From NCBI RefSeq assembly GCF_003628145.1, contig NZ_RBZV01000002.1:186001-250000 (forward strand): a stretch of DNA of 64,000 bases, in the 5' to 3' direction. Made by a program: the position numbers and the translations under genes. The notes below the pieces were generated by a model, which searched no databases, had not been told where the DNA came from, and saw nothing but the letters and a program-made list of their open reading frames with translations. Positions 34,672 to 44,892 of this stretch are shown one piece after another. Within the stretch, counting starts at the first letter, position 1, and the number at the start of each line of letters is the position of its first letter. This stretch comes from Trinickia fusca (GTDB lineage Bacteria > Pseudomonadota > Gammaproteobacteria > Burkholderiales > Burkholderiaceae).

Positions 34672-35220
34672 TCAGTAGCCGCCCTTCTTGCCGATGCCCG
34701 CGAACGCGAAGTCGTACTCGAGCGTAATGGGCTTGAACCACGGACCGACGCCCGTTTCCTTGTCGATGTGGCGGCCGAACGCCATGTGACCCGACTGCAT
34801 CGGCGCTTCGACAACGAGCTTCATGTGGTACTTGCCGGGCCCGAACAGCTTGACGTTGTCGCCGTAGTGCGGACCGTCGCTCGCGACCATCGGCATCAAG
34901 TCGCCCTTGACCGTCTGCTTGCCGCCGACCTTCGTGACTTCGTAGCGCACTTGCAGGTAGGGCATCCAGTCGCCTTCGGCGAAGCCCGTCGGGTTGTTCT
35001 TGACGGCGTGGATATCGGCTTCGAGGTGAACGTCGGATTCCGACGCCTTGCGCATCATTCCTTCAGGATCCATCGTGATCGGCTGCAAATAGACTGCGCC
35101 GATCTCCATGCCACCCTGCACCTGGGGTTTGCCGATGGGGTATTCGGCAGCCGTCGCCGCCACCGCCAAACTTGCCGCCGCTGCGGCCAGCACGCCGCGC
35201 ACCCAGAACGAACGCTGCAT
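34672..35220 (-). CDS. ftrA: Periplasmic iron-binding protein FtrA (P19 family)
   Basis: A 182-residue exported protein of the P19/Tp34 family: signal peptide (VLAAAAASLAVAATAA), then YPIGKPQVQGGMEIGAVYLQPI, SDVHLEADIHAV (His/Glu metal ligands), and FGPGKYHMKLVVEAP with GHMAFGRHIDKETG. The family binds copper and ferrous iron for uptake. Start at 35220 follows AAGGAG and the family N-terminus. First gene of the operon, with a Fur-like box about 125 bases upstream. Confidence 0.92.
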   Translation of the reverse strand: MQRSFWVRGVLAAAAASLAVAATAAEYPIGKPQVQGGMEIGAVYLQPITMDPEGMMRKASESDVHLEADIHAVKNNPTGFAEGDWMPYLQVRYEVTKVGGKQTVKGDLMPMVASDGPHYGDNVKLFGPGKYHMKLVVEAPMQSGHMAFGRHIDKETGVGPWFKPITLEYDFAFAGIGKKGGY

Positions 35221-35343
35221 GGAAACTCCTTGTTTTGCGTCTTTTTTAAATGGAACGGCGGTGGGACGAACCGCCCGCACCGCCGATAAGCGTCTGCCAA
35301 TCGCTCGCCCCTGCGTCTGCGTCAAGATCAAAAACACAAACGC

Positions 35344-35365
35344 TAATGCGAACGATTATCAATTG
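35344..35365. promoter_or_regulatory. Fur-like box upstream of ftrA
   Basis: On the reverse strand it reads ATTGATAATCGTTCGCATTA, differing from the bfd box at two of 20 positions. It lies about 125 bases from the ftrA start, so a promoter between them would be Fur-controlled. Confidence 0.75.
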
Positions 35366-35443
35366 AGCATAAGTCTAGCACCGATCCGACGTCTGAACAA
35401 ATGGGCATGAAAGCTGGCGCCGCGGGACGGCCCGGTCCAGGGA

Positions 35444-37534
35444 TCAATCCGCGTCGGCGACGGAATCGCCGACATTCGCGCCGAACACGCGTCGGCGCAA
35501 CAACGCAAGCTGGTCGCGCGTCTGCGCGGCCTTCTCGAACTCGAGATTCTTCGCGTGCTCCATCATTTGCTTCTCGAGCCGCTTGATCTCCTTGGCGATC
35601 TGCTTCTCCGACATGTCCTCGAACTTCGCGCGCTGCTGCATTTCCTTCAGCTCCGCACGCGCTTCGTCGGCGTTGTAGACACCGTCGATGATGTCCTTGA
35701 TGCGCTTGACGACGCCGCGCGGCGTGATGCCCATGCGCTCGTTGTGGGCCATCTGCTTCGTGCGCCGCCGCTCGGCCTCGTCCATCGCGCGACGCATCGA
35801 ATCGGTGATGCGGTCAGCGTACAGAATCGCGCGGCCGTTGACGTTACGCGCGGCCCGCCCGATCGTCTGGATCAGCGAACGTTCGGAGCGCAGGAAGCCC
35901 TCCTTGTCCGCATCGAGGATCGCCACGAGCGACACCTCGGGAATGTCGAGCCCCTCGCGCAGCAAGTTGATGCCGACGACCACGTCGAACGTGCCGAGAC
36001 GCAAATCGCGGATGATTTCGACGCGCTCGACCGTATCGATGTCACTGTGCAGATAGCGCACCTTCACGCCGTGATCGCTCAGGAATTCCGTCAGCTGCTC
36101 GGCCATGCGCTTGGTCAGCACGGTCACGAGCACACGCTCGTTCACGGCGACGCGCGCGTTGATTTCGGAGAGCACGTCGTCGACCTGCGTATGCGCCGGA
36201 CGCACTTCCACGTCCGGGTCGACGAGCCCCGTCGGCCGCACCACCTGCTCGACGACCTGCCCTGTGGTCTTTTGCTCGTAATCGGCCGGCGTAGCCGAAA
36301 CGAAGATCGCCTGGCGCATCTTGCGCTCGAACTCCGGGAACTTGAGCGGCCGGTTATCGAGCGCCGACGGCAGCCGGAACCCGTAATTGACGAGGTTTTC
36401 CTTGCGTGAACGGTCGCCGTTGTACATGGCGTTCAATTGACCGATCAGCACGTGCGACTCGTCGAGCAGCATCAGCGCATCGGGCGGCAGATAGTCGACG
36501 AGCGTCGGCGGCGGTTCGCCGGGCGCCGCCCCCGAAAAGTGCCGCGAGTAGTTCTCGATGCCCTTGCAGAAGCCGAGCTCCTGCAACATCTCGAGATCGA
36601 AGCGCGTGCGCTGCTCGAGGCGCTGCGCCTCGACGAGCTTGCCCTCGCTATAGAAGAACTCCAGCCGCTCGCGCAGCTCCGCCTTGATCGTCTCGACCGC
36701 GCGCATGACCGTCTCGCGCGGGGTCACGTAGTGCGACGACGGATAGACGGTAAAGCGCGGAATCTTCTGCCGCACGCGGCCCGTGAGCGGATCGAACAGT
36801 TGCAGCGAATCGATTTCGTCGTCGAACAGCTCGATGCGCACCGCCATCTCGGCGTGTTCGGCCGGGAAGATGTCGATCGTATCGCCGCGCACGCGGAACG
36901 CCCCGCGCTGGAAATCGGCTTCGTTGCGGTTGTACTGCATCGCGATGAGCCGCGCGATGATGTCGCGTTGGCCGATCTTGTCGCCCGTGCGCAGCGTCAG
37001 AATCATCTGATGGTATTCGCTCGGGTTACCGATACCGTAGATCGCCGACACCGTCGCCACGATCACCACGTCGCGCCGCTCCATCAGGCTCTTGGTCGCC
37101 GACAGACGCATCTGCTCGATGTGCTCGTTGATCGACGAGTCCTTTTCGATGAACAGGTCGCGCTGCGGCACGTACGCTTCGGGCTGGTAATAGTCGTAGT
37201 ACGAAACGAAGTACTCGACGGCGTTGCGCGGGAAAAACTCGCGGAACTCCGCATACAGCTGGGCCGCAAGGGTCTTGTTCGGCGCGAACACGATAGCCGG
37301 GCGGCCGAGCCGCGCGATCATGTTGGCCATCGTGTAGGTCTTGCCCGAGCCCGTTACGCCGAGGAGCGTCTGGAACGACAGGCCGTCCTCGATGCCTTCG
37401 ACGAGTTGACGGATCGCCTCCGGCTGGTCGCCGGCAGGCGGAAAAGGCTGATACAGATGGAACGGAGAGCCGTCGAATTCGACGAACTTGGACTCGTCGA
37501 GCGCCTCGGCGGCGTGGGGTAACGTTTCGGACAT
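35444..37534 (-). CDS. uvrB: Excinuclease ABC subunit B
   Basis: A 696-residue UvrB, the damage-verifying helicase of nucleotide excision repair. Walker [11 protein letters not shown] near residue 60, the [12 protein letters not shown] beta-hairpin region, helicase motif [28 protein letters not shown] and the C-terminal UVR motif ([23 protein letters not shown]). Start at 37534 (MSETLPH) was preferred to 37546 because a Shine-Dalgarno-like AAGGA then sits at useful distance. No LexA box is visible upstream. Confidence 0.96.
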   Translation of the reverse strand: MSETLPHAAEALDESKFVEFDGSPFHLYQPFPPAGDQPEAIRQLVEGIEDGLSFQTLLGVTGSGKTYTMANMIARLGRPAIVFAPNKTLAAQLYAEFREFFPRNAVEYFVSYYDYYQPEAYVPQRDLFIEKDSSINEHIEQMRLSATKSLMERRDVVIVATVSAIYGIGNPSEYHQMILTLRTGDKIGQRDIIARLIAMQYNRNEADFQRGAFRVRGDTIDIFPAEHAEMAVRIELFDDEIDSLQLFDPLTGRVRQKIPRFTVYPSSHYVTPRETVMRAVETIKAELRERLEFFYSEGKLVEAQRLEQRTRFDLEMLQELGFCKGIENYSRHFSGAAPGEPPPTLVDYLPPDALMLLDESHVLIGQLNAMYNGDRSRKENLVNYGFRLPSALDNRPLKFPEFERKMRQAIFVSATPADYEQKTTGQVVEQVVRPTGLVDPDVEVRPAHTQVDDVLSEINARVAVNERVLVTVLTKRMAEQLTEFLSDHGVKVRYLHSDIDTVERVEIIRDLRLGTFDVVVGINLLREGLDIPEVSLVAILDADKEGFLRSERSLIQTIGRAARNVNGRAILYADRITDSMRRAMDEAERRRTKQMAHNERMGITPRGVVKRIKDIIDGVYNADEARAELKEMQQRAKFEDMSEKQIAKEIKRLEKQMMEHAKNLEFEKAAQTRDQLALLRRRVFGANVGDSVADAD

Positions 37535-37851
37535 GAGGAAGGACATCCTTCGCCGAGGAAAAACGCCATTTTAACGTTTCGCGCCGCGGCAAGCAGGCAG
37601 GTGCCCCGCTCGTGCTGACGCTTGCTCTTGCGCACGCATGGGTGTTTGTGGTGTTTGTGCCGCAAAAGCGCACGGTCGTCCGCATCCGGCCCCCATCGCA
37701 TCGGCAAAAACGGCGCAACCGTGATGGCCGGATTCGCTACAATCACGTATTCCGTGTCCACCGCCGCCGCACTCGCCCTTGGCCGAATGGCTGCGAATGA
37801 GCGGCACGGCTGCACCGAGCCAGTTTGTTTCTCACTACGCCGATACACATC
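37535..37851. other. Divergent intergenic region between uvrB and the aminotransferase
   Basis: About 315 bases with no credible gene and no recognised operator. I looked for a CTGT(N8)ACAG LexA site for uvrB and saw none. Confidence 0.4.
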
Positions 37852-39051
37852 ATGTCCCTGTTCTCCGCTGTCGAACTCGCTCCCCGCGACCCGATCCTTG
37901 GCCTGAACGAAGCGTTCAACGCCGATTCGCGCCCGACCAAAGTCAATCTGGGCGTCGGCGTCTACACCAACGAAGAAGGCAAGATCCCGCTGCTGCGCGC
38001 CGTGCGCGACGCGGAAAAAGCGCGTATCGAAGCGGCGCTGCCGCGCGGCTATCTGCCGATCGAAGGTATCGCGGCTTATGACGCGGCCGTGCAGAAACTG
38101 CTGCTCGGCGACGATTCGCCGCTGATCGCCGCGGGCCGCGTCGTGACGGCGCAAGCACTGGGCGGCACCGGCGCGCTGAAGATCGGCGCCGATTTCCTCA
38201 AGCGCCTGAACCCGAGCGCGAAAGTGGCAATCAGCGATCCGAGCTGGGAAAACCACCGCGCGCTATTCGAAGGCGCGGGCTTCGAGGTCGTCGCGTACCC
38301 GTACTACGACGCCGCGACGCACGGCGTGAATTTCGACGGCATGCTCGCCGCCCTGAACAGCTACGCGGCCGGCACGGTCGTCGTGCTCCATGCGTGCTGC
38401 CACAACCCGACGGGCGTGGACCTCGACGAAGCGCAATGGAAGCAGATCGTCGAAGTCGTCAAGGCACGCCAGCTCGTGCCGTTCCTCGACATCGCCTACC
38501 AAGGCTTCGGCGACGGCATCGACGCCGACGCAGCTGCTGTGCGCCTGTTCGCCGCAGCCGAACTCAACGTATTCGTGTCGTCGTCGTTCTCGAAGTCGTT
38601 CTCGCTGTACGGCGAGCGCGTGGGTGCGCTGTCGATCATCACCGACAGCAAGGACGAAACCGCGCGCGTACTGTCGCAGCTCAAGCGCGTGATCCGCACG
38701 AACTACTCGAACCCGCCGACGCATGGCGGCTCAGTCGTCGCAGCCGTGCTCGGCACGCCGGCCCTGCGCGCCACGTGGGAACAAGAGCTGGGCGAAATGC
38801 GCGATCGCATTCGCGCGATGCGCAACGGCCTCGTCGAACGCCTGAAGGCAGCCGGCGTCGATCGCGATTTCAGCTTCGTGAACGCACAGCGCGGCATGTT
38901 CTCGTACTCGGGCCTGACGGCCGCACAAGTGGATCGTCTGCGCGAAGAGTTCGGCATCTACGCCGTCGGCACGGGCCGCATCTGCGTGGCCGCGCTGAAC
39001 CTGCGCAACCTCGACGTCGTGGCGAACGCGATCGCTCACGTGTTGAAGTAA
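37852..39051 (+). CDS. tyrB: Aromatic amino acid aminotransferase (aspartate aminotransferase family I)
   Basis: A 399-residue PLP enzyme of the AspC/TyrB family. PLP lysine in SSSFSKSFSLYGERVG near residue 247; substrate and PLP motifs CCHNPTGVD, LDIAYQGFGDG and NYSNPPTHGG are intact. It transfers amino groups between aromatic amino acids, aspartate or glutamate and 2-oxoacids. Whether aromatic or aspartate is preferred cannot be settled by eye. No ribosome site is obvious before ATG 37852. A terminator follows. Confidence 0.88.
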   Translation: MSLFSAVELAPRDPILGLNEAFNADSRPTKVNLGVGVYTNEEGKIPLLRAVRDAEKARIEAALPRGYLPIEGIAAYDAAVQKLLLGDDSPLIAAGRVVTAQALGGTGALKIGADFLKRLNPSAKVAISDPSWENHRALFEGAGFEVVAYPYYDAATHGVNFDGMLAALNSYAAGTVVVLHACCHNPTGVDLDEAQWKQIVEVVKARQLVPFLDIAYQGFGDGIDADAAAVRLFAAAELNVFVSSSFSKSFSLYGERVGALSIITDSKDETARVLSQLKRVIRTNYSNPPTHGGSVVAAVLGTPALRATWEQELGEMRDRIRAMRNGLVERLKAAGVDRDFSFVNAQRGMFSYSGLTAAQVDRLREEFGIYAVGTGRICVAALNLRNLDVVANAIAHVLK

Positions 39052-39104
39052 TTGCACTTGCTTGCGACCTGCCGCTCGGCTTCGCCGTCGGCAGTGCGAA
39101 TGAA

Positions 39105-39140
39105 ACAAAACGGCACGCTTTGGCGTGCCGTTTTGTTTTT
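39105..39140 (+). terminator. Terminator after the aminotransferase
   Basis: ACAAAACGGCACGC / GCGTGCCGTTTTGT with a TTTG loop and a T run. It may serve the convergent patatin gene as well. Confidence 0.92.
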
Positions 39141-39185
39141 ACCTCGTCGTGTTGCTTGGCGGTTACTGGTTACTGCTCTGCCCCG

Positions 39186-40430
39186 CTAGCGCAAGTCGCG
39201 GTATATGTCGTGCGTGACGAAGCCCGCGTCGTTATCGGGCATGTCGAGCCAGCTGGGCTGCGCCAGGCTGAGGCGGATGTCGTTCAGCCCGCTTTGCCAA
39301 TGCACGCGCATCGTCGAGACACCGAATTGGTAGTCCTTGTAATTGCCCTCGAACTCCTTGTCCCGGTAGACCAGCTGGAAGATGTTGTAGCGATGCGATG
39401 ACGCGAGTTCCTCCGCGAGCTTGCACCATGGGTCGTCGCGATGCTCGGGCGCGACGCGCGCAAGCACCTCGCGCAGCACGTGCCGGAAACGTTGCGAGTG
39501 CTGCATCATGTCCGTCACGAAACGGGTGCGGCTCGAGTATTGGATATCTTTGACGCGGCTTTGCACGTCGGGGATGGTGTTCGGCACCGCGCCGCGCGCG
39601 CTCCATAAATCCACCTGGAATGCGAGCGTGTCACGCCGAGGCGTGGATTGGATGACTTCCGAGAGCGGCGTGTTCGACATGAGCCCGCCGTCCCAGTAGA
39701 ACTCGCCGTCGATCTCCGTGGCGGGAAATCCCGGCGGCAGAGAACCCGATGCAATGAAGTGCTCGGGACGCAGCCGGGTGTGCGAATTGTCGAAGTACGC
39801 GAAATTGCCGGTGCCGACGTTGACCGCCGCAATCGACACGCGCGTTTCGCCCGAATTGATTCGATCGAAATCGCAGAGGCGCTCGAGCGTCGCTTTCAAT
39901 GGCGTCGTGTCGTACCAGCTCGCGGTTTGCGGTGTCCCGACCACAAACGGCAGCGGCGGCGGCACGCGCGGGACGAAGAAACCCTTTTGGCCGTCGACGA
40001 GCGCACTGAACGCCTGCATGGCCGTAAACGCGGAGCGTATCGGTTCCGTCGAATCGAACAACGCATGTTCGACGACAGGCAGCAACGGTATCCCATAGGC
40101 CGGCTGGCAGATCGTTTCCCAGAACTCGCGCAGTTTGGCTACGCGGTCTTGCGGTGCATTGCCGGCGATGATTGCGGTATTCAGGGCTCCGATCGAAATA
40201 CCGGCCATCCAGTTCGGCTCGATACCGGCCTCGTGGAGCCCTTCGTAGACACCTGCCTGATACGCGCCGAGGGCGCCGCCGCCCTGCAGTACGAGCGCAA
40301 TCGTCTCGTAAGGCGGTAGAACAGCGGGCGCGACGGCGGGCGCCGCAGCCCGCCGTCGCGCATGTGGACGCACCTCGCTTTCGTCGAGCGGCGTCTTGGC
40401 GCTGGCAGGCGTACCGTTGCGCGGTGCCAT
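39186..40430 (-). CDS. Patatin-like phospholipase with DUF3734 tail
   Basis: A 414-residue patatin. The oxyanion glycine-rich loop LVLQGGGALGAYQAGVYEGL, the nucleophile GISIG (GxSxG) near residue 80 and the DGG of the catalytic dyad (WDGGLMSN) are intact. The C-terminal ~100 residues match the DUF3734 extension. Such enzymes cleave lipids or polyhydroxybutyrate-type esters. It follows hydroxybutyrate dehydrogenase by 10 bases on the same strand, suggesting a role in polyhydroxybutyrate use. Start follows AGAGG. Confidence 0.92.
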   Translation of the reverse strand: MAPRNGTPASAKTPLDESEVRPHARRRAAAPAVAPAVLPPYETIALVLQGGGALGAYQAGVYEGLHEAGIEPNWMAGISIGALNTAIIAGNAPQDRVAKLREFWETICQPAYGIPLLPVVEHALFDSTEPIRSAFTAMQAFSALVDGQKGFFVPRVPPPLPFVVGTPQTASWYDTTPLKATLERLCDFDRINSGETRVSIAAVNVGTGNFAYFDNSHTRLRPEHFIASGSLPPGFPATEIDGEFYWDGGLMSNTPLSEVIQSTPRRDTLAFQVDLWSARGAVPNTIPDVQSRVKDIQYSSRTRFVTDMMQHSQRFRHVLREVLARVAPEHRDDPWCKLAEELASSHRYNIFQLVYRDKEFEGNYKDYQFGVSTMRVHWQSGLNDIRLSLAQPSWLDMPDNDAGFVTHDIYRDLR

Positions 40431-40440
40431 CGTCGGCCTC

Positions 40441-41238
40441 TTATTGCATGTGCCAGCCGTGCGTGACGACGAACGACTGGCCGGTCAGCGCGGCGCTCGG
40501 GAACGTCGTCAGGAACAGCACCGTTTGCGCAACGTCCTGCACGGTCGTGAACTCGCCGTCGACGGTGTGCCCCAGCATCACGCGCTTGACCACTTCCTCT
40601 TCGCTGATGCCGAGCTCCTTGGCCTGCTCGGGAATCTGCTTGTCCACGAGCGGTGTGCGCACGAAGCCAGGACACACGACGTGCGAACGCACATTGTGCG
40701 CGGCCCCTTCTTTCGCCAGCACCCGCGCCAGGCCCAGCAACGCGTGCTTGGCCGCGACGTAAGCCGACTTCAGCGGCGACGCCTCGTGCGAGTGCACCGA
40801 GCCCATGTAGATCACGACGCCGCCGCGGTTGTCTCGATACATGTGCTTGAGCGCGGCCTTCGTCGTCAGGAAGGCGCCGTCGACGTGGATCGCCTGCATC
40901 TTCTTCCAATCGGAGTAGGCATAGCTTTCGATCGGGTTGACGATCTGGATGCCGGCGTTCGAGACGAGGATGTCGACGGAGCCGAACTTCGCCGCGACGT
41001 CGTCAATACCGCGATTGACGGCCTCTTCGTTCGTTACGTCCATCGCGACGCCCATCGCCTTACCGCCCGCCTTGACGATTTCGTCCGCCACAGCTTGCGC
41101 GCCGGCCGCGTTCAGGTCGGCAATGGCCACGGCGGCGCCTTGCGCCGCGAGCGTCAATGCGATTTCCTTGCCGATGCCACTTGCGGCACCGGTCACCACT
41201 GCGGTCTTTCCGTTCAGACTCGTATTCAACGACGACAT
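40441..41238 (-). CDS. bdhA: D-3-hydroxybutyrate dehydrogenase
   Basis: A 265-residue short-chain dehydrogenase. NAD-binding [12 protein letters not shown] near residue 16, [13 protein letters not shown], catalytic Ser in YMGSVHS, YxxxK as [11 protein letters not shown], and [19 protein letters not shown], a stretch typical of 3-hydroxybutyrate dehydrogenases. It converts 3-hydroxybutyrate to acetoacetate in polyhydroxybutyrate use. AGGAGGG precedes the start. Forms an operon with the patatin gene. Confidence 0.92.
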   Translation of the reverse strand: MSSLNTSLNGKTAVVTGAASGIGKEIALTLAAQGAAVAIADLNAAGAQAVADEIVKAGGKAMGVAMDVTNEEAVNRGIDDVAAKFGSVDILVSNAGIQIVNPIESYAYSDWKKMQAIHVDGAFLTTKAALKHMYRDNRGGVVIYMGSVHSHEASPLKSAYVAAKHALLGLARVLAKEGAAHNVRSHVVCPGFVRTPLVDKQIPEQAKELGISEEEVVKRVMLGHTVDGEFTTVQDVAQTVLFLTTFPSAALTGQSFVVTHGWHMQ

Positions 41239-41440
41239 TGTTCCCTCCTCGGTTCCAGCACAATGACACCATGACGCACGATGCGCGACAACCTTGCCGA
41301 ACGGTATATGCCGTTCGGCCGACTCCCTGCGCCACGACCGACTCCGCTATTGTGCATGAACGGCATGCTGCCATGCGACAAAAGCACGAATAGGATTAAG
41401 CTGTAGACCGCGGTGAACCGGCTTTCAAGGAGAAAAAGCG

Positions 41441-42412
41441 ATGAACTACCGGCGACTCGGGCGCTCAGGCCTTCAAGTCAGTGAGCTGTCGCTCGGCTCA
41501 TGGGTTACTTACGGCAATCAGGTGGATCGGCGTACCGCGCGCGAAACGCTGGCCGCCGCGCGCGATGCCGGCGTCAATTTCTTCGACAACGCCGAGGTCT
41601 ACGCAGGCGGGCGGGCCGAGGAAATCATGGGCCACGCGCTGAAAGAACTGGCTTGGCCGCGCGTGAGCTACGTGGTATCGACCAAGTTCTTCTGGGGCCT
41701 TCACGAAGCGCCGAACCAGTACCACACACTGAACCGTAAGTATTTGCTCCACGCGATCGATGCGTCGCTAAGCCGCCTGCAACTCGATTACGTCGATCTC
41801 GTGTTCTGCCATCGCCCCGATCCGAACACGCCGATCGAAGAAACGGTCTGGGCGATGAGCGACATGATCACGCGCGGCAAAGCCCTTTATTGGGGTACGT
41901 CGGAATGGAGCGCGGACGAGATCCGCGCCGCCTACGAAGTCGCCGAGCGGCATCATCTGCATAAGCCCGTCATGGAGCAGCCCCAATACAACCTCTTCTG
42001 CCGCAAGCGCGTCGAGCAAGAATACAAGCGGCTTTACGAAGACATCGGGCTCGGGCTCACGACCTGGAGCCCGCTCGCGTCGGGGCTGCTTACCGGCAAG
42101 TACCGTCACGGCGCACCGGAAGGCAGCCGTGCCCAGCTGCAAGGCTACGATTGGCTGCGTGTGCAGCTCACCGATGCCGGCAAGAACGACATCGTCGGGC
42201 AGCTCGGCGAGGTTGCCGACACACTGGGCTGCACGGTCGGGCAGCTGGCGATCGCCTGGGTGCTCAAGAATCCCAACGTCAGCACGGTGATCACCGGTGC
42301 CTCGCGCATCGAGCAGATCGTGGAGAACATGAAGGCGCACGAAGTCGCCGCTCGTATTACGCCTGAACTCAAGCAGCAGATCGAAGAGATCATAGGCGAC
42401 ACCTACCAGTGA
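41441..42412 (+). CDS. Aldo/keto reductase, K+ channel beta-subunit-like
   Basis: A 323-residue AKR6-like protein. Catalytic tetrad seen: Asp49, Tyr54, Lys82 and His124. The opening [25 protein letters not shown] and [25 protein letters not shown] are characteristic of the KCNAB/YghZ branch, with the NADP site ending in [15 protein letters not shown]. Substrate unknown; likely cytosolic carbonyl reduction. Preceded by AAGGAG. It is divergent from the hydroxybutyrate dehydrogenase. Confidence 0.92.
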   Translation: MNYRRLGRSGLQVSELSLGSWVTYGNQVDRRTARETLAAARDAGVNFFDNAEVYAGGRAEEIMGHALKELAWPRVSYVVSTKFFWGLHEAPNQYHTLNRKYLLHAIDASLSRLQLDYVDLVFCHRPDPNTPIEETVWAMSDMITRGKALYWGTSEWSADEIRAAYEVAERHHLHKPVMEQPQYNLFCRKRVEQEYKRLYEDIGLGLTTWSPLASGLLTGKYRHGAPEGSRAQLQGYDWLRVQLTDAGKNDIVGQLGEVADTLGCTVGQLAIAWVLKNPNVSTVITGASRIEQIVENMKAHEVAARITPELKQQIEEIIGDTYQ

Positions 42413-42614
42413 ATCCAAGCGCACCCGCAAGCTCGCCGTAAGGGCGCGGCCCGTCGCGTACAATACGCGACCTCGTCAAAGCACACGCGGGGCGCCGTGC
42501 ACACACGAGGCGCCGTACACGCGCGAAGCGCAGCGTAACGTTGCGCGCCTCGCCGCCAATCGGGTTGCCCTGGGGTCGCCCCGCTGCTTCCGCTCTCCTT
42601 TTTGCCGTTTCGTC

Positions 42615-43460
42615 ATGCTCAGTTATCGTCACGCGTTTCATGCAGGCAACCATGCCGATGTCCTCAAGCACGCCGTCGTCGTGCAGTTGCTGCACTACCT
42701 GGCGCTCAAGGACAAGGCGTTCTGGTACATCGACACGCACGCCGGTGCAGGCGTGTACTCGCTCGTCGAGGGCTATGCGACGAAAACGGCCGAGTTCGAA
42801 ACGGGTATCGGCAAGCTCTGGCAACGCAGCGACCTGCCGCCGGCGCTTGCAGAATACGTCGAGCAGGTCAGCGCACTGAACGTCGACGGCACGCTGCGCT
42901 ATTACCCGGGCTCCCCATACCTCGCCTGGCGCTTGATGCGGGAGCAGGATCGCATGCGGCTCTTCGAGCTGCACACGACCGAAATCGACGTGTTGCGACA
43001 CAACTTCCGCGATGCCGGCCGGCGCGCCATGCTTTACGCCGGCGACGGCTTCGACGGCATCAAGGCCATCCTGCCGCCTCCACCGCGGCGTGCACTGGTG
43101 CTCGTCGACCCGTCGTTCGAAGACAAGCACGATTACGCGCACACGATCACGTGCGTCGAGGAAAGCCTCAAACGCTTCGCGACGGGCATTTACGCAATCT
43201 GGTATCCACAGGTGACGCGTCCCGAATCGCAGCGCTTTCCCGAACAGCTCAAACGCCTGCAGCCGACGAACTGGCTGCATCTGACGCTCACGGTGAGCCG
43301 CCCGCCGTCGGATGGCTACGGGCTTTACGGTAGCGGCATGTTCATTTTGAACCCGCCGTATACGCTCGCTGCCGCGATGAAGGAAGCGCTGCCCTATCTC
43401 GTGAAAGCGCTCGGGCAGGACGAAACCGCGCAGTTCAAGATCGAACAACGCTCGGCATAA
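42615..43460 (+). CDS. rlmJ: 23S rRNA (adenine2030-N6)-methyltransferase
   Basis: A 281-residue RlmJ. It starts MLSYRHAFHAGNHADVLKH, the family opening, with the SAM-binding YIDTHAGAGVYSL near residue 38 and the catalytic NPPY motif near residue 254. It methylates A2030 of 23S rRNA. Length agrees with the family. No Shine-Dalgarno sequence is seen before the start. Confidence 0.94.
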   Translation: MLSYRHAFHAGNHADVLKHAVVVQLLHYLALKDKAFWYIDTHAGAGVYSLVEGYATKTAEFETGIGKLWQRSDLPPALAEYVEQVSALNVDGTLRYYPGSPYLAWRLMREQDRMRLFELHTTEIDVLRHNFRDAGRRAMLYAGDGFDGIKAILPPPPRRALVLVDPSFEDKHDYAHTITCVEESLKRFATGIYAIWYPQVTRPESQRFPEQLKRLQPTNWLHLTLTVSRPPSDGYGLYGSGMFILNPPYTLAAAMKEALPYLVKALGQDETAQFKIEQRSA

Positions 43461-43528
43461 CAAAAGCACTTACAGCACGGAAGGCATCTCGAAGCCGCGT
43501 CCGTGCGGCCCCGGCCAGCGATCTTGAT

Positions 43529-43897
43529 CTATTGGTTAGCGCCTGGATGCACGCGCATGATGGGGGGCGGCGTTGCGCCCGCACCGCCGGCTCCCATGCT
43601 TGCGCCGGACGCCGGCAACTTGATGTACGGCGCCACGATCATGGGCGTCTGACCGTTGGACTGCTCGAGTTGTGTCGGCGCGGCAGGCGGCTGTGCAGCG
43701 ACGATCGGCTTGCGCGAAAGCGGCGCGTTTTGCATCACGATGCCGCTTTGGCCATCGTTGATGCCGGTCTGCGTATCGAGGATGACGGGCTTGCGGTCGG
43801 AGTCCGCGAACGCTGGCGATGCCATGCTCGACAGCAAAAGCCACAGTGCCGCGCCAACCGCAGCCGGCAATGGACGAAACAAGAATGAGGAGCGCAT
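43529..43897 (-). CDS. Exported protein of unknown function
   Basis: A 122-residue protein with a signal peptide (LPAAVGAALWLLLSSMASPAFA, cleavage near residue 33). The rest is low in structure: DTQTGINDGQSGIVMQNAPLS, Pro/Ala-rich spacers and a GASMGAGGAGATPPP tail. I recognise no domain. Start at 43897 (ATG) was chosen over an in-frame TTG at 43912. Confidence 0.6.
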   Translation of the reverse strand: MRSSFLFRPLPAAVGAALWLLLSSMASPAFADSDRKPVILDTQTGINDGQSGIVMQNAPLSRKPIVAAQPPAAPTQLEQSNGQTPMIVAPYIKLPASGASMGAGGAGATPPPIMRVHPGANQ

Positions 43898-44013
43898 GGA
43901 GTCCGTCCGCAAGTAAGGCGCGTCGTCGCGCGCGGGAATGATCCTACCTTAGCGCGACCGGTCTGTTCCCGCTAGTCCCGGATACGAGCCCCGAGCGCGT
44001 GCCCCATACGACA

Positions 44014-44035
44014 AAGCCCCGTCGATGCGGGGCTT
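44014..44035 (-). terminator. Terminator-like hairpin after the DUF3563 gene
   Basis: AAGCCCCG at 44014-44021 pairs with CGGGGCTT at 44028-44035 with a six-base loop; short T-rich stretches follow on both strands. It lies about 60 bases beyond the DUF3563 stop. Confidence 0.6.
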
Positions 44036-44094
44036 GCTTCTTTCGTGTCGCCGCGGGAACGGCCCGCGCGACGCGCGGCTATGCTGTGCTTTGC

Positions 44095-44241
44095 TTACAG
44101 CGAGTAGCCGTGGGCCTCGAGGTTGCGCAGGCGGTGTTCGAGATCGACGATGTCTGCCGACGAAGCCAGGTACGCTTCACGACGGTTGCGCTCTGCCGAT
44201 TCAAACCAGTTGCTGAGCTGTTCGAGGACGTATGCAAACAT
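44095..44241 (-). CDS. DUF3563 family small protein
   Basis: A 48-residue protein, MFAYVLEQLSNWFESAERN then RREAYLASSADIVDLEHRLR and NLEAHGYSL. This is the full length and pattern of DUF3563, small helical proteins common in Burkholderiales and of unknown function. A GGAG lies nine bases before the ATG. Not found by length-based gene searches because it is so short. Confidence 0.85.
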   Translation of the reverse strand: MFAYVLEQLSNWFESAERNRREAYLASSADIVDLEHRLRNLEAHGYSL

Positions 44242-44445
44242 GATGTTCTCCAAGGGATCGGTTGGTATTCCCCGGCGAGTTGGGCATCAGGGATTTCCCG
44301 GATAAGGGATAACCCGAATTATAAGGATCCCCAGCAAGTTGGCTAGTGAAATGCTTGCATGGTGTGCATTCCGCTTTGGAATGGTGCGAGCCATGGATAG
44401 TGCCGAGTTTATGCACCATTTTTGTGCCAACCGGGCAAAGCCCCG

Positions 44446-44865
44446 TCAGTCGGTGGTTTGCGAGCATTCCTCAGCCGCCTCGCAAGCGAGCTGCTCGAGA
44501 ATCGGACAGTCCGGGCGCTCGTCGCCGTGACAATGGCGCGCCAGGTGAGTCAGCGTGTCGCGCATGGCGGTCAACTCGGTGATCCGTCTGTCGAGTTCGG
44601 CCACGTGCTCGAGGGCGATGGCTTTGACCTCGGCACTCGCACGCGAATGGTCCTGCCACAGCGCCAGCAGCTTGCGGATGTCTTCGACGAGAAAGCCAAG
44701 GCGCCGCGCCTGCCGGATAAACCGCAGCGTATGGATCTCCGACATGCCGTACACTCGGTAGCCCGAATCCGTACGCCCTCGAGGCATCAACAAGCCGACG
44801 CTCTCGTAGTAGCGGATCATTTTTGCCGTCACGCCCGATGCCCGAGCCGCCTCGCCGATGTTCAT
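44446..44865 (-). CDS. cueR: Copper-responsive MerR-family regulator CueR
   Basis: A 139-residue CueR. The winged helix opens MNIGEAARASGVTAKMIRYYESVGLL, and the metal-binding loop carries Cys112 and Cys120 (HCHGDERPDC), the Cu(I) ligands of CueR. CueR activates copper export or sequestration genes. It is divergent from copZ; a perfect palindrome lies in the gap. The C-terminal ACEAAEECSQ tail adds two more cysteines. Confidence 0.94.
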   Translation of the reverse strand: MNIGEAARASGVTAKMIRYYESVGLLMPRGRTDSGYRVYGMSEIHTLRFIRQARRLGFLVEDIRKLLALWQDHSRASAEVKAIALEHVAELDRRITELTAMRDTLTHLARHCHGDERPDCPILEQLACEAAEECSQTTD

Positions 44866-44892
44866 GCATCACTCCTTGACCGAAAAGCCAAG

